Program-made: the position numbers and the translations under genes | Source of the DNA: Polyangium sp. y55x31 | Lineage (GTDB): Bacteria > Myxococcota_A > Polyangia > Polyangiales > Polyangiaceae | NCBI RefSeq assembly: GCF_029946505.1 | Contig: NZ_JARZHG010000048.1 | Span: 23,712 to 87,711, forward strand | Length of the DNA stretch: 64,000 bases | Reading direction: 5' to 3' | Shown here: positions 38,527-49,773 of the stretch, piece after piece | Position numbering within the stretch: position 1 is the stretch's first letter | Layout: every line of letters starts with the position of its first letter | Notes under the pieces: model-generated | The model's database searches: none | What the model was told of the DNA's origin: nothing | What the model saw: the letters and a program-made list of their open reading frames with translations, nothing else

Positions 38527-39498
38527 ATGCGTAACATTTCGCGCCGTGAGATGATCGAGCGCCTCGCCGCCGCGGGGCTCGTCCTCGGCGGGGCCGCCGC
38601 CCTCGCGAAGACGCGCTTCGATCGCGGCTCGATCACCGAGGGTCCTTCGAAGGATCGTCCGCAGACGCGGGACTATCGGCTCAAGGACGCGCCTTCGGAG
38701 CTCCCGAAGCTCGTCGTCGCGAAAAACGAGGCCGAGCCCGAGGCGCTCGTACGCAAGGCGGTCGCCGCGCTCGGCGGCATGAACCGCTTCATCTCGCGCG
38801 GCGACATCGTCGTCGTGAAGCCGAACGTCGGCTGGGATCGCACCCCGATCCACGCGGCGAACACGAATCCGCGCGTCGTCGCCGAGGTCGTCAAGCTCGC
38901 CTACGACGCGGGCGCCAAGCGCGTCGTCGTCACGGACGCCTCGTGCAACGAGCCGAACCGCTGCTTTCAGCGCTCCGGGATCTGGAAGGCCGCGTACGAC
39001 GTCGGCGCCGAGGTCGTGCTCCCCGCGGCGCACCGCTTCCGCGGCATGCGCCTCAAGGGCGAGGTCCTCGACGAGTGGCCCGTCTACACGCCGCTCATCA
39101 ACGCGGACAAGGTCATCAACGTCCCCATCGCCAAGCACCACAACCTCTCGAAGTACACGGCGGCGATGAAGAACTGGTACGGCTCGCTCGGCGGGCGCAG
39201 AAACCGGCTGCACCAGAACATCGACGTCTCCATCGCGGATCTCGCGACGTTCATGCAGCCGACGCTGACCATCGTCGACGCCTGGCGCGTGCTCGTGCGC
39301 AACGGCCCGCAGGGCGGCAACATCGCCGACGCGAAGGAGATGCGCACGCTGCTCGCCTCGACGGATCAGGTCGCGGTCGACGCCTACGGCTGCCAGCTCA
39401 TCGGCCGTTCGCCCGAGGAGATCCCGTACCTGCGCATGGGCCACGAGCGCGGCCTCGGCACGATGAACTGGAAAGACCTGCGCTGGGTGGAGGTCTGA
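38527..39498 (+). CDS. DUF362-domain protein with Tat-like signal
   Basis: A 323-residue protein. The N-terminus SRREMIERLAAAGLVLGGAAAL resembles a twin-arginine signal (one basic pair, SRRE), so a folded, possibly cofactor-containing protein would be exported. The DUF362 domain follows: DIVVVKPNVGWDRTP, ANTNPRVVAEVVKLAYDAGAK, KVINVPIAKHHNLSKYT, and a late TDQVAVDAYGCQLIG. Members often sit with Fe-S proteins and their activity is unknown. The gene ends 2 bp before the polyferredoxin gene, so they form an operon. Confidence 0.8.
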   Translation: MRNISRREMIERLAAAGLVLGGAAALAKTRFDRGSITEGPSKDRPQTRDYRLKDAPSELPKLVVAKNEAEPEALVRKAVAALGGMNRFISRGDIVVVKPNVGWDRTPIHAANTNPRVVAEVVKLAYDAGAKRVVVTDASCNEPNRCFQRSGIWKAAYDVGAEVVLPAAHRFRGMRLKGEVLDEWPVYTPLINADKVINVPIAKHHNLSKYTAAMKNWYGSLGGRRNRLHQNIDVSIADLATFMQPTLTIVDAWRVLVRNGPQGGNIADAKEMRTLLASTDQVAVDAYGCQLIGRSPEEIPYLRMGHERGLGTMNWKDLRWVEV

Positions 39499-39500
39499 CG

Positions 39501-41276
39501 ATGGCCGCTCCCGCTGTCGTCGGAACGGCCAAAGCCCCGGCTGCGAAGCCCGCCAAGGTGAAAGGGCGCGCCGGCTCGGGCATCGAGGCGCGTTTGTCGA
39601 TCCGCATCCTCGTCTGGGTGCGTCGCGTCTCGCAGGCCGGCTTCCTCGCGCTGTTTCTTTATTTCCTCTTCCAGACCGCGTTCCGCGGCTCGTTCGCGTC
39701 CGCCGAGACCGCGGTGCGCCTGCCCCTGCCCGTCGAGGCGTATCTGCTCGCCGACCCGTTCGTCGCGGCGATGACGTTGCTCTCGACGCACACGGTCTAT
39801 CGCGGGCTCGCGTGGTCGGTCGGCCTGCTCGCCGTCACCCTCGTCTTCGGCCGCGTCTTCTGCGGATGGATCTGCCCGTTCGGCACGCTCCACCATTTCT
39901 TCGGCTGGATCTTTCCGTCTCGGTATCTGCGCGGGAACAAGCGCGTCGAGTCGAACAAGACCGCCTCCCGGCAACAGGTAAAGTATTACCTGCTCTACGC
40001 GTTCCTCGCGGCGAGCGTCGCAGGCAGCGCCATCGGCGGCCTCTTCGATCCGATCTGCGTCGCGGTCCGCGCCATCGGCCTCGCGGTCGTCCCGGCTCTG
40101 CAATACATCACGGGCGTCGCGAGCTTCGCGGCGGGCCAGGCCGGCGTGCGCCCCGTGCAGGGCGCGACCGACGCCGCGCAGGATTTCCTGGCGCAGACCG
40201 TCTGGCAATCGAAGCAATTTTATTTCCACCAGACCTGGTTCATCGGGATCCTGCTCGTCGCGATCCTGTTCATGAACCGCGTGATCCCGCGGTTCTGGTG
40301 CCGCGTCCTCTGCCCGCTCGGCGCGTTCCTCGGCGTCTTCGCCCGCTTCGCGCTCTTCGGCATGGAGAAGGACCACGCGAAGTGCACCGATTGCAATCTG
40401 TGCCTCGTGCATTGCCAGGGCGCGGATTCGCCGCAGGGAGGCGTGAAGTGGCGCCAGGACGAGTGCCACATGTGCCTCAACTGCGAGAATGCCTGCCCGG
40501 AGGACGTGATCAAGTTCCGCTTCCTCCCGAGCCGCAAGAGCACGATCTCGAAGCCGGACACCGGCCGCCGCACCGCCATTGCCTCGGCCGCCGCCGGCGC
40601 CGTGGTCATCCCGGCGATGCGTATCGCCGACGTCATCGACGCGAACTACGACCACCGCGTCATCCGGCCGCCGGGCTCGGTCGAGGAGCGCGAATTCCTC
40701 GAGCGCTGCATCCGCTGCGCCGAATGCATGAAGGTCTGTCCGAACAACGCCCTGCACCCCGCGTTCTTCGAGGCCGGCGTCGAAGGCATCTGGACCCCGA
40801 TCCTCATCCCGCGCATCGGTTATTGCGAGCACTCCTGCGTGCTCTGCGGCCAGGTTTGTCCGACCGGCGCAATCCAGAAGATCACCGAGGACCAGAAGCT
40901 CGGCATCAACCAGAAGCCCATCTCGATCGGCACCGCGTTCTACGATCAGGGCCGCTGCCTGCCCTGGGCCATGGCCACGCCGTGCATCGTTTGTGAAGAG
41001 TTCTGCCCCACCTCGCCCAAGGCCATCTGGGTCGAGGAGGTCGACATCCCGAAGCGCCTTCCCATGGCAGGCGAGGACGGCAAGGAGCCCGGGATGACCA
41101 CCGTGCACGTGCAACGCCCGCACGTGGATCCTTCGCTCTGCATCGGCTGCGGGGCGTGCGAAAAAGTCTGCCCCGTCCAGGACAAGCCCGCCGTCTACGT
41201 GACGAACGTCGGCGAGACCCGGTCGAAGACGAACGTCATCCTGCTCGAAGACACGAACTACAACCGACCCGGCTGA
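39501..41276 (+). CDS. NapH-type membrane polyferredoxin with NapG-like extension
   Basis: A 591-residue protein. The N-terminal ~330 residues have four or five membrane helices and the NapH/RdxA-type motifs RVFCGWICPFG (118-128) and FWCRVLCPLGAFLG. The soluble part then carries at least four 4Fe-4S motifs of the CxxCxxCxxxC type: CTDCNLCLVHC, CHMCLNCENACP, CIRCAECMKVCP, CIGCGACEKVCP, plus CEHSCVLCGQVCP and CIVCEEFCP. It is therefore a membrane electron conduit fused to a multi-cluster ferredoxin. No nitrate reductase subunits lie nearby; DUF362 is the only partner. Direction of electron flow is unknown. Confidence 0.85.
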   Translation: MAAPAVVGTAKAPAAKPAKVKGRAGSGIEARLSIRILVWVRRVSQAGFLALFLYFLFQTAFRGSFASAETAVRLPLPVEAYLLADPFVAAMTLLSTHTVYRGLAWSVGLLAVTLVFGRVFCGWICPFGTLHHFFGWIFPSRYLRGNKRVESNKTASRQQVKYYLLYAFLAASVAGSAIGGLFDPICVAVRAIGLAVVPALQYITGVASFAAGQAGVRPVQGATDAAQDFLAQTVWQSKQFYFHQTWFIGILLVAILFMNRVIPRFWCRVLCPLGAFLGVFARFALFGMEKDHAKCTDCNLCLVHCQGADSPQGGVKWRQDECHMCLNCENACPEDVIKFRFLPSRKSTISKPDTGRRTAIASAAAGAVVIPAMRIADVIDANYDHRVIRPPGSVEEREFLERCIRCAECMKVCPNNALHPAFFEAGVEGIWTPILIPRIGYCEHSCVLCGQVCPTGAIQKITEDQKLGINQKPISIGTAFYDQGRCLPWAMATPCIVCEEFCPTSPKAIWVEEVDIPKRLPMAGEDGKEPGMTTVHVQRPHVDPSLCIGCGACEKVCPVQDKPAVYVTNVGETRSKTNVILLEDTNYNRPG

Positions 41277-41277
41277 A

Positions 41278-41294
41278 GCGCTTTGCGAAAGCGC
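41278..41294 (+). terminator. Short hairpin after the polyferredoxin gene
   Basis: GCGCTTT (41278-41284), loop GCG, AAAGCGC (41288-41294). It starts 2 bp after the stop codon. No T-run follows, so factor-independent termination would be weak. Confidence 0.4.
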
Positions 41295-41406
41295 CGCCGA
41301 GCCGCCGCCCCCGGCGCAGGAAAGGCGCGCCCGCGTTCGCTCGCGCCACGCGAACCAAACCTTCGACAAGCCCGTTCGACCGCGTCGTTCTCGAACGATT
41401 CCGCTT

Positions 41407-44214
41407 GTGTTAGGTTCATGGTTCGTTCAGCAAACTAGCGGCGCTCACGTGGGCAAGTGGAGGGGAACAACGTGGCCAGCGTGGATGGGCAAAGCCTTCG
41501 GGCCGCATGCCATGGAGGGCTCTGCCGCGCTCGATTGGACACGTGAATCCGTGGCCGAGCCCTTCGAGCGCCTGTACACGGCGGCGCTCCGCGCGCTCGA
41601 CGCCGATCTTCTCCTGCTTTACCTGCCGAACGAGAGGCGCGTGCTCGAGCTCGTCGCCCATCGCGGCGGCCCGCCGGAATGGCCCCATCCGCTCCACCGC
41701 ATCACACCGAGCGCGTCGAGCCTCGTCGCCCGGGTCGCCCGCGAAGGCACGACCGACGGCGCCGACGCCGAGGCGCCCGCGGCTCCCGAGGACGTCCGCG
41801 TGGCCCACGCGGCGAGCGGCGTGCGCCATTTCATCGCCGCGCCCGTCGCCTTCCCCGATGGAAGCGCCGGCGCGCTCGTCGCGGGTTTGTCAGGACCGAA
41901 CAGCCCGAAGACCCGCGGCGCGCTCGAAGCCCTGGCCGGCCTCGCGGCGAGCGTCCTCGAAGAGAAGCGGGCGAAAGGCGAGGCCCACGCGAAAGCCGAG
42001 GCCTGGCAATACGCGTTCGAGCGGTTCTTCGACGCCGCGATGGACAGCATCCTCGTGGCGAACGACGACGGCCGGTTCCTCGAAGCGAATGCCGCGGCCT
42101 GCAACCTGCTCGGCCGGAGCCGCGAAGAGATCCTCGGCCTCACGATCCACGAAATCACCCCGGGCCACGGCAATGCGCGGTTCGAGGAGCTCTGGCGAAC
42201 ATTCTTGCGCGAGGGCACCCAGGCCGGTCATTTCACGTTCGTCCGCGGCGACGGCAGCACGGTCGACGTCGAGTACCACGCGCGGGCGAACGTGGTCCCC
42301 GGCTGCCACGTGGCGGGCCTCCATGACGTGACGGAGCGCAACCGCGCCGCGGAGCGGATCCGGCACGACCACGAGAGCCTCTCGCGCGCGCAGCGGGTCG
42401 CGCGCGTGGGCAGCATCGACTGGGACATCCGGGCAAACGAGGTCCGCTGGTCGGACGAGTGCTACCGCCTGCTCGGCCTCGAGCCCACCCCCGCCCCGCG
42501 CACGCTCCGGGACGCGAACGCGCTCCTCGCGGCGCGCATGAGCCCCGAGGAGCAGGCGCGCTTACGCGCAGCCTACGAGGCGGCACGCGAGACCGGCCGC
42601 ACCTTCTCGGTCGACATCCGCATCCGCCTCCCGGACGGCGAGGAGCGGCTGCTCCACCAGGAGGCCGACATCGAGCGCGACGCGGCGGGCAGGACCGTGC
42701 GGGTCGTCGGAACGCTGCAAGACGTGACCGAGCAGCGCCACGCCGAGCAGGCGCTCCAGAGGGGCCGCGAGAGCCTCGCGCGTGCGCAACGCGTCGCGCA
42801 CGTCGGCCACTGGGAGTGGGATGCGAAGACGGACTCGTCGTCCTGGTCCGACGAGGTCTACCGCATCTTCGGCCTGCCGCCGCGCGCGGGCCCCGAGCCG
42901 CCGCAGACGCTCGCGAGCGCGCTCCACCCCGAGGATCGGATGCGGGTCCTCCTCGGCTTCCGCTCGCTCTTCGAGGAGGGCGAGCGCTACTCGTGCGAGC
43001 ACCGGATCGTCCGGCCGAACGGTGAGCTCCGGATCGTCCGGGTCGAGGCCGAGCTCACGCGGGACGAGGCGGGCAAGCCGCTCAGCGTGCTCGGCGTCGT
43101 GCAGGACATCACGGAGCTGCGGCGCGCCGAACGCGAGCGCGAGGCGCTGCTCCGGGCCCTCGCGGACGAGCGGCGCTGGCTCCGGGCCGTCATCGAGAGC
43201 TCGCCGGTCGGCATCCAGCTCTGGGAAGGCGTGGTGTCGCCGCGGGTCACGCAAAACCGCATGGCGTACCAGCTCCTCGGCAACCTGGTCGAACCCAGCC
43301 CGAACCTCGACGAGCTGCGGAGCCTCGTCACGCGCCCGGACGGCTCGCCGATCGAGCATGGCGATCTGAGCGTCGAGCGCGCGATGCAGGGTGAGGTGAT
43401 CATCGGCCGCGAGTTCATCCTGAAGCGGCACGACGGGTCGATCATGCACACGCTGGTCAACGCCTCGCCCGTGCGCGACGAGAGCGGCGCGATCCAGGGG
43501 GCGGTGGTCCTCTTCAACGACATCACCGCGATGAAGGAGCTCGCGCGCCTGCGCGAGGAGTGGACGAGCATCGTCGCGCACGATCTGCGGCAGCCCGTGA
43601 CCACGATCCTCGCGACCGCGGCGCACCTCGTCCGCTGCGTCGACGAGCCTGCCACGAAGGTCAAGGCCGAGCGCATCCGGTCGAGCGCCGAGCGGCTCAT
43701 CCGCATGACCGACGATCTCTCGGACCTCTCGCGCCTCGACACGCACAAGCTCGAGCTCGTGCGGGCCGCGACGAGCCTCGAGGCCCTGCTCCGGCAGATC
43801 GTCGAGGACATGGCCGACGAGGAGGCGCGCGCGCGCATCTGGCTCTCGCTCGATCGGGACGTGCCGCTCGTGCACGTCGACGCGGCGCGCATCCAGCAGG
43901 TGGTGGAGAACCTGGTCTCGAACGCGGTGAAGTACGGCAAGCCCGGGACGCCGATCGTGGTCCGGCTGGGGGTGCGGGACGCGGAGGTCGTGCTCAGCGT
44001 GTGCAACGAGGGGCCGGGGATCGATCCCGAGCTCATGCCGCGGCTCTTCTCGCGTTTTCAGCGGGGGATGGCGGGGGCTTCGCGGATCAAGGGGCTCGGG
44101 CTCGGCCTCTACATCTGCCGCGGCCTCGTCGAGGCGCACGGCGGCGCCCTCCGGGTCGAGAGCGAGCCCGGCAAGACGACGACGTTCTCGTTCACGCTGC
44201 CGATCGGCGCGTGA
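41407..44214 (+). CDS. Multi-PAS/GAF histidine kinase
   Basis: A protein of up to 935 residues without membrane helices. An N-terminal GAF-like region (about 50-185) is followed by four PAS domains with PAC tails (about 200-305, 325-445, 460-580, 590-705). Then come HisKA with the phospho-accepting His in IVAHDLRQP and HATPase_c with NLVSNAVKYG (N box), NEGPGIDP (G1) and GLGLGLYICRGLVEAHGG (G2). It should autophosphorylate in response to cytosolic signals. No response regulator is adjacent, so it is an orphan. Start: GTG at 41407 gives the longest form; ATG at 41485 would also keep all domains. Confidence 0.92.
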   Translation: MLGSWFVQQTSGAHVGKWRGTTWPAWMGKAFGPHAMEGSAALDWTRESVAEPFERLYTAALRALDADLLLLYLPNERRVLELVAHRGGPPEWPHPLHRITPSASSLVARVAREGTTDGADAEAPAAPEDVRVAHAASGVRHFIAAPVAFPDGSAGALVAGLSGPNSPKTRGALEALAGLAASVLEEKRAKGEAHAKAEAWQYAFERFFDAAMDSILVANDDGRFLEANAAACNLLGRSREEILGLTIHEITPGHGNARFEELWRTFLREGTQAGHFTFVRGDGSTVDVEYHARANVVPGCHVAGLHDVTERNRAAERIRHDHESLSRAQRVARVGSIDWDIRANEVRWSDECYRLLGLEPTPAPRTLRDANALLAARMSPEEQARLRAAYEAARETGRTFSVDIRIRLPDGEERLLHQEADIERDAAGRTVRVVGTLQDVTEQRHAEQALQRGRESLARAQRVAHVGHWEWDAKTDSSSWSDEVYRIFGLPPRAGPEPPQTLASALHPEDRMRVLLGFRSLFEEGERYSCEHRIVRPNGELRIVRVEAELTRDEAGKPLSVLGVVQDITELRRAEREREALLRALADERRWLRAVIESSPVGIQLWEGVVSPRVTQNRMAYQLLGNLVEPSPNLDELRSLVTRPDGSPIEHGDLSVERAMQGEVIIGREFILKRHDGSIMHTLVNASPVRDESGAIQGAVVLFNDITAMKELARLREEWTSIVAHDLRQPVTTILATAAHLVRCVDEPATKVKAERIRSSAERLIRMTDDLSDLSRLDTHKLELVRAATSLEALLRQIVEDMADEEARARIWLSLDRDVPLVHVDAARIQQVVENLVSNAVKYGKPGTPIVVRLGVRDAEVVLSVCNEGPGIDPELMPRLFSRFQRGMAGASRIKGLGLGLYICRGLVEAHGGALRVESEPGKTTTFSFTLPIGA

Positions 44215-44217
44215 TCG

Positions 44218-45924
44218 TCACTGGGCGCGGAAGCCCTCGGCGGGGCGGAGGCGGGCGGCGTAGAGGCTCGGCACGATGGTGGCGACGAGGCAGATCACGA
44301 TGGCGATGGCGCCCGTGATGATGAACTCGAGCGGCCGCACCTGCACGGGCAGCTCCGAGATGAAGTAGACCTTCGGATCGAGCGGGAAGCCGTAGACGAG
44401 CAGGCCCTTGCAGACGGCGACCCCGAGCAGGAGCCCGAACGTCGTGCCGAGCAGGCCGATGATCCCGCCCTGGTAGAGGAAGATGCGCAGGATCTCCCCG
44501 TCCGTCGCGCCCATCGCCTTGAGGACCGAGATCTCCTTCGTCTTGTCGAGCACGACCATGATCAGCGTGGCGACGACGGTGAACGCGGCGACGACGATGA
44601 TCAGCGCGAGCACGCCGCTCATCAGGATCTGCTGGATGAGCAGGGCCGTGAACAGGCCGTGGTTCAGCTCCTCCCAGTCCATCGTGTGGTAGAGGCCGCT
44701 GGCGAGGTTCTGGCTGATCTGCTTGGCGATGGGCTTCGCCTGGTCGATGTCGTCGACCTTCATCTCCACGCCGGTGACGGTGTCGCCCTGGTCGTAGAAG
44801 GCCTGCGCCTCGTAGAGGTCGGTATAGACGAGCTTCGAGTCGTATTGATCGAAGCCGGCCTCGAAGAGCGCGATGACGCGGAAGCGCTTGGCCACGGGCG
44901 GCTTCAGCGATCCGCCCGAGTACGAGTAGCCGATCGTCGGCGACGTGACCGTGACGCAGTCGCCGAGGCCGAGCTTCAAGGTCTTCGAGAGCGACATGCC
45001 GACCACGATGCCGGGCAGCTTCGCGACCTCGACCGGATCGGCGCAGAGGTCGGGATCGACCTCCGCGGGCACGTCGTCGTCGTCCGGCAGCTTGCTCGCG
45101 TAGCCGCCCTCGGGCTCGACCGAGCCGACGGGCGCGCCGTCGGCGACCTTCTCGTCCGCAGCGGCGACCTTCTCGTCCGCCGGTTTGTCGGCCTTGGGTT
45201 TGTCGGCCTCGGGTTTGTCCGCGCCCCCGAGCTTGCCGGCCTCGATCGCGAGGATCTCCTCGATGCCCCCGCCGCTCGGCTCGAGCTTCTCCTTGTCGGG
45301 CGCGGGCGCCTTCTCGGCCTTGCGCAGATCCTCCTCGATCGCGCGGAGCAAGCCCTGCGTGCCCGAGCCGCCGTCCGCGCCCGCGTCCTGATCGAGCGGG
45401 CGTTTCTCCGGCAGAATCGGCACGGGCGGCAGCTCCGGCCCGCCGCTCCGCCGCTCGGGCGGCTTCGCGCCGGGCAGGCGCAGGCCGTTGAGGGAGCCGA
45501 ACTTCACCTGCTTCGGCAAGTCCAGGACGAACGGAGATCCCTCGGGCTGCCCCACGCCGAGGCTCGTCGCGGGATCGACGCCCTTGAGCAGCACGCCCGT
45601 GGCCGTCGCGTCGCCGTGCGTCAGCATCATCGGGTTGATGCTGAACGGCGCCACCGCGCGCACGCCGGGGACCTTGGCGACCTGATCCATGATCGAGCGG
45701 TACTCCCGGAAATCCGTGGAGTACTTGAGCACGAGCACGTGGGCGTTCACGCCGAGGACCTTCTCGCGGAACTGCGCCTGGAAGCCGCCGGTGACGCTCA
45801 TCACGGTGGCGAGCGCAGCAACGCCGAGCGTGACGCCCAGGATCGCGAAGGCCGTGCCGACCGAAATGAACGCGCGCTTCTTGCTCCCCAGGTACCGGAG
45901 CGCAACCTCGAGAGGGTAGCCCAT
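44218..45924 (-). CDS. LolC/E-like lipoprotein-releasing permease with large insertion
   Basis: A 568-residue FtsX-type permease, about 165 residues longer than normal LolC/E. The first helix (FISVGTAFAILGVTLGVAALATV, 19-41) and three C-terminal helices (about 415-445, 470-500, 525-550) match the LolCDE family. These carry lipoproteins out of the inner membrane with energy from LolD. The periplasmic domain carries an inserted Pro/Glu/Lys/Asp-rich segment (about 140-300) with repeated Ala-Asp-Lys-Pro units. No LolD ATPase is next to it. It converges on the histidine kinase with 3 bp between stops. Confidence 0.85.
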   Translation of the reverse strand: MGYPLEVALRYLGSKKRAFISVGTAFAILGVTLGVAALATVMSVTGGFQAQFREKVLGVNAHVLVLKYSTDFREYRSIMDQVAKVPGVRAVAPFSINPMMLTHGDATATGVLLKGVDPATSLGVGQPEGSPFVLDLPKQVKFGSLNGLRLPGAKPPERRSGGPELPPVPILPEKRPLDQDAGADGGSGTQGLLRAIEEDLRKAEKAPAPDKEKLEPSGGGIEEILAIEAGKLGGADKPEADKPKADKPADEKVAAADEKVADGAPVGSVEPEGGYASKLPDDDDVPAEVDPDLCADPVEVAKLPGIVVGMSLSKTLKLGLGDCVTVTSPTIGYSYSGGSLKPPVAKRFRVIALFEAGFDQYDSKLVYTDLYEAQAFYDQGDTVTGVEMKVDDIDQAKPIAKQISQNLASGLYHTMDWEELNHGLFTALLIQQILMSGVLALIIVVAAFTVVATLIMVVLDKTKEISVLKAMGATDGEILRIFLYQGGIIGLLGTTFGLLLGVAVCKGLLVYGFPLDPKVYFISELPVQVRPLEFIITGAIAIVICLVATIVPSLYAARLRPAEGFRAQ

Positions 45925-46149
45925 CTGGCGGAGCCTCTAGCAGAAGGGGCGCGGCGCAGCACGCCCTAGCTTCGGGGCGGGCATGGGAGCGTATCGGGGC
46001 GACGGTGAGGGCCCTTCGGGCGGCGCCCGAACATCGTCCCTGAAAGCCAATCCAGCCTGGACCGGACAGACGTCCTCCACGCTCTTCTCGTGCTCGCCGC
46101 GTCCTGCTACGATGACCCCTAGCTTCCCGATCTATCTGCGATCTCCTGC

Positions 46150-48234
<2,085 letters not shown>

Positions 48235-48259
48235 TGAGGGGCGTCGCCGCGCCCGAAGC

Positions 48260-49666
48260 GTGGTAAAGCCGAGCGCCGTGGAAGGCGTCGCTCACCTCAT
48301 CGAGAAGGTCCCCGAAGACGTGCTCGGGATTTGCCGCCGCCTGCGCGAGAACGGCAAGCGGGGCTGGATCGTGGGCGGCTGCGTGCGGGATCTCCTGCGC
48401 GGCGAGCCCGCGAAAGACTGGGACGTCGCGACCGACGCGCGGCCGGAGGAGGTCATGCGGATGTTCCGCAAGGTCATCCCCACGGGCCTGCAACACGGCA
48501 CGGTCACGGTGCTCCTGCGCGGCGTGCACTACGAGATCACGACGCTGCGCGGAGAAGGCGCATACAGCGACGGGCGAAGGCCCGACTCGGTGGAGTTCGT
48601 CGACGACATCAGCGCGGACCTCGCGCGGCGCGACTTCACGGTGAACGCGATCGCCCTCGATCCCGTGGACGGCCACGTGATCGATCCGTTCGGCGGCGAG
48701 CGTGATCTCGACGCCCGCGTGGTGCGCGCGGTGGGCGATCCGCGCGAGCGCTTCGGCGAGGACGGGCTCCGGATCCTGCGGGCCGCGCGCTTCGCGGCGA
48801 CGCTCGAGTTCACGATCGATCCCGACACCGAGCGCGCGATGGGCGAGCCGCGATCGCACGTGACCTTCCGCCGCGTGAGCGCCGAGCGCGTGCGCGACGA
48901 GTGGCTGAAGAGCATGCGCGCGCGGCGGCCGAGCGTGGCGTTCGAGGCCATGCGCCGCACGGGCGTCCTCGAGATCACCTGCCCGGAGCTCGTCGAAGGC
49001 GTCGGCTGCGCGCAGAACAAGTGGCACGCGTTCGACGTCTGGGGCCACGTGATGGCCTGCCTCGACGCGAGCGAGCCCGTGCCGCTCCTCCGCGTGGCGG
49101 CGCTCCTGCACGACATCGCGAAGCCGCGGACGCGCGCGTTCTCCGAGAAGACCGAGGACTACACGTTCTACGATCACGAGAAGATCGGCGCGGAGATGGC
49201 GACCGAGATCCTCGGGCGGCTGCGCTTCTCGAACGAGGAGCGCGACCGGATCGCCGCGCTCGTCCGGCATCACCTCATCTGTTACGACGAGGGCTGGACC
49301 GACGCGGCCGTGCGCCGCTGGATCCGCCGCGTGACGCCGGATCTCGCGCCGGATCTGTACGCGCTCGCGCTCTCGGACGTGCGCGGCAAGGGGCGTGACG
49401 CGACGGACGAGGTGCAGGCGATCGAGCGGCTGCGGGCGCGCGCGACGGGCCTGCTCGCGGCGGGCACGGCGCTCGGGACGAAGGACCTGAAGATCCGGGG
49501 AAATGAGCTCATGCGGGAGCTCGGCATCCCGCCGGGGCCCGTCGTGGGGGAGATCCTCGCGGCGCTCGTGGAGGTCGTGACCGACGATCCGGCCGAGAAC
49601 GAGCGCGCTCGATTGCTCGCTGCGGCGCGGCGGCTCTACGACGAGCGTCCCAAAGGCGAGGCTTGA
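48260..49666 (+). CDS. tRNA nucleotidyltransferase / poly(A) polymerase family with HD domain
   Basis: A 468-residue class II nucleotidyltransferase. The palm motif GGCVRDLLRG...DWDVATDA holds the catalytic Asp pair. RRDFTVNAIA and the DGLRILRAARFA block follow, as in CCA-adding enzymes and PcnB. A C-terminal HD phosphohydrolase domain is seen (LLHDIAKPR, DHEKIG, RHHLICYDE). Either CCA addition or tRNA/RNA tailing is possible; the HD domain and length favour a CCA-adding enzyme. GTG start at 48260. Confidence 0.9.
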   Translation: MVKPSAVEGVAHLIEKVPEDVLGICRRLRENGKRGWIVGGCVRDLLRGEPAKDWDVATDARPEEVMRMFRKVIPTGLQHGTVTVLLRGVHYEITTLRGEGAYSDGRRPDSVEFVDDISADLARRDFTVNAIALDPVDGHVIDPFGGERDLDARVVRAVGDPRERFGEDGLRILRAARFAATLEFTIDPDTERAMGEPRSHVTFRRVSAERVRDEWLKSMRARRPSVAFEAMRRTGVLEITCPELVEGVGCAQNKWHAFDVWGHVMACLDASEPVPLLRVAALLHDIAKPRTRAFSEKTEDYTFYDHEKIGAEMATEILGRLRFSNEERDRIAALVRHHLICYDEGWTDAAVRRWIRRVTPDLAPDLYALALSDVRGKGRDATDEVQAIERLRARATGLLAAGTALGTKDLKIRGNELMRELGIPPGPVVGEILAALVEVVTDDPAENERARLLAAARRLYDERPKGEA

Positions 49667-49773
49667 ACCCCGAGAAAACGCGTCGACGCGCGGCGCGCGA
49701 TTGGGTAGACGGCGCGGCCGTGACTCGCAAGTTCCTCGTGTGCCAGAAGCCCCACGCGGGCGCCGCTTGAACG

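Noticed and set aside
49720..49770. A 16-codon frame ending 3 bp before the glycosyltransferase start
   Set aside because: It has no Shine-Dalgarno, no recognisable sequence, and chance frames of this size are common.
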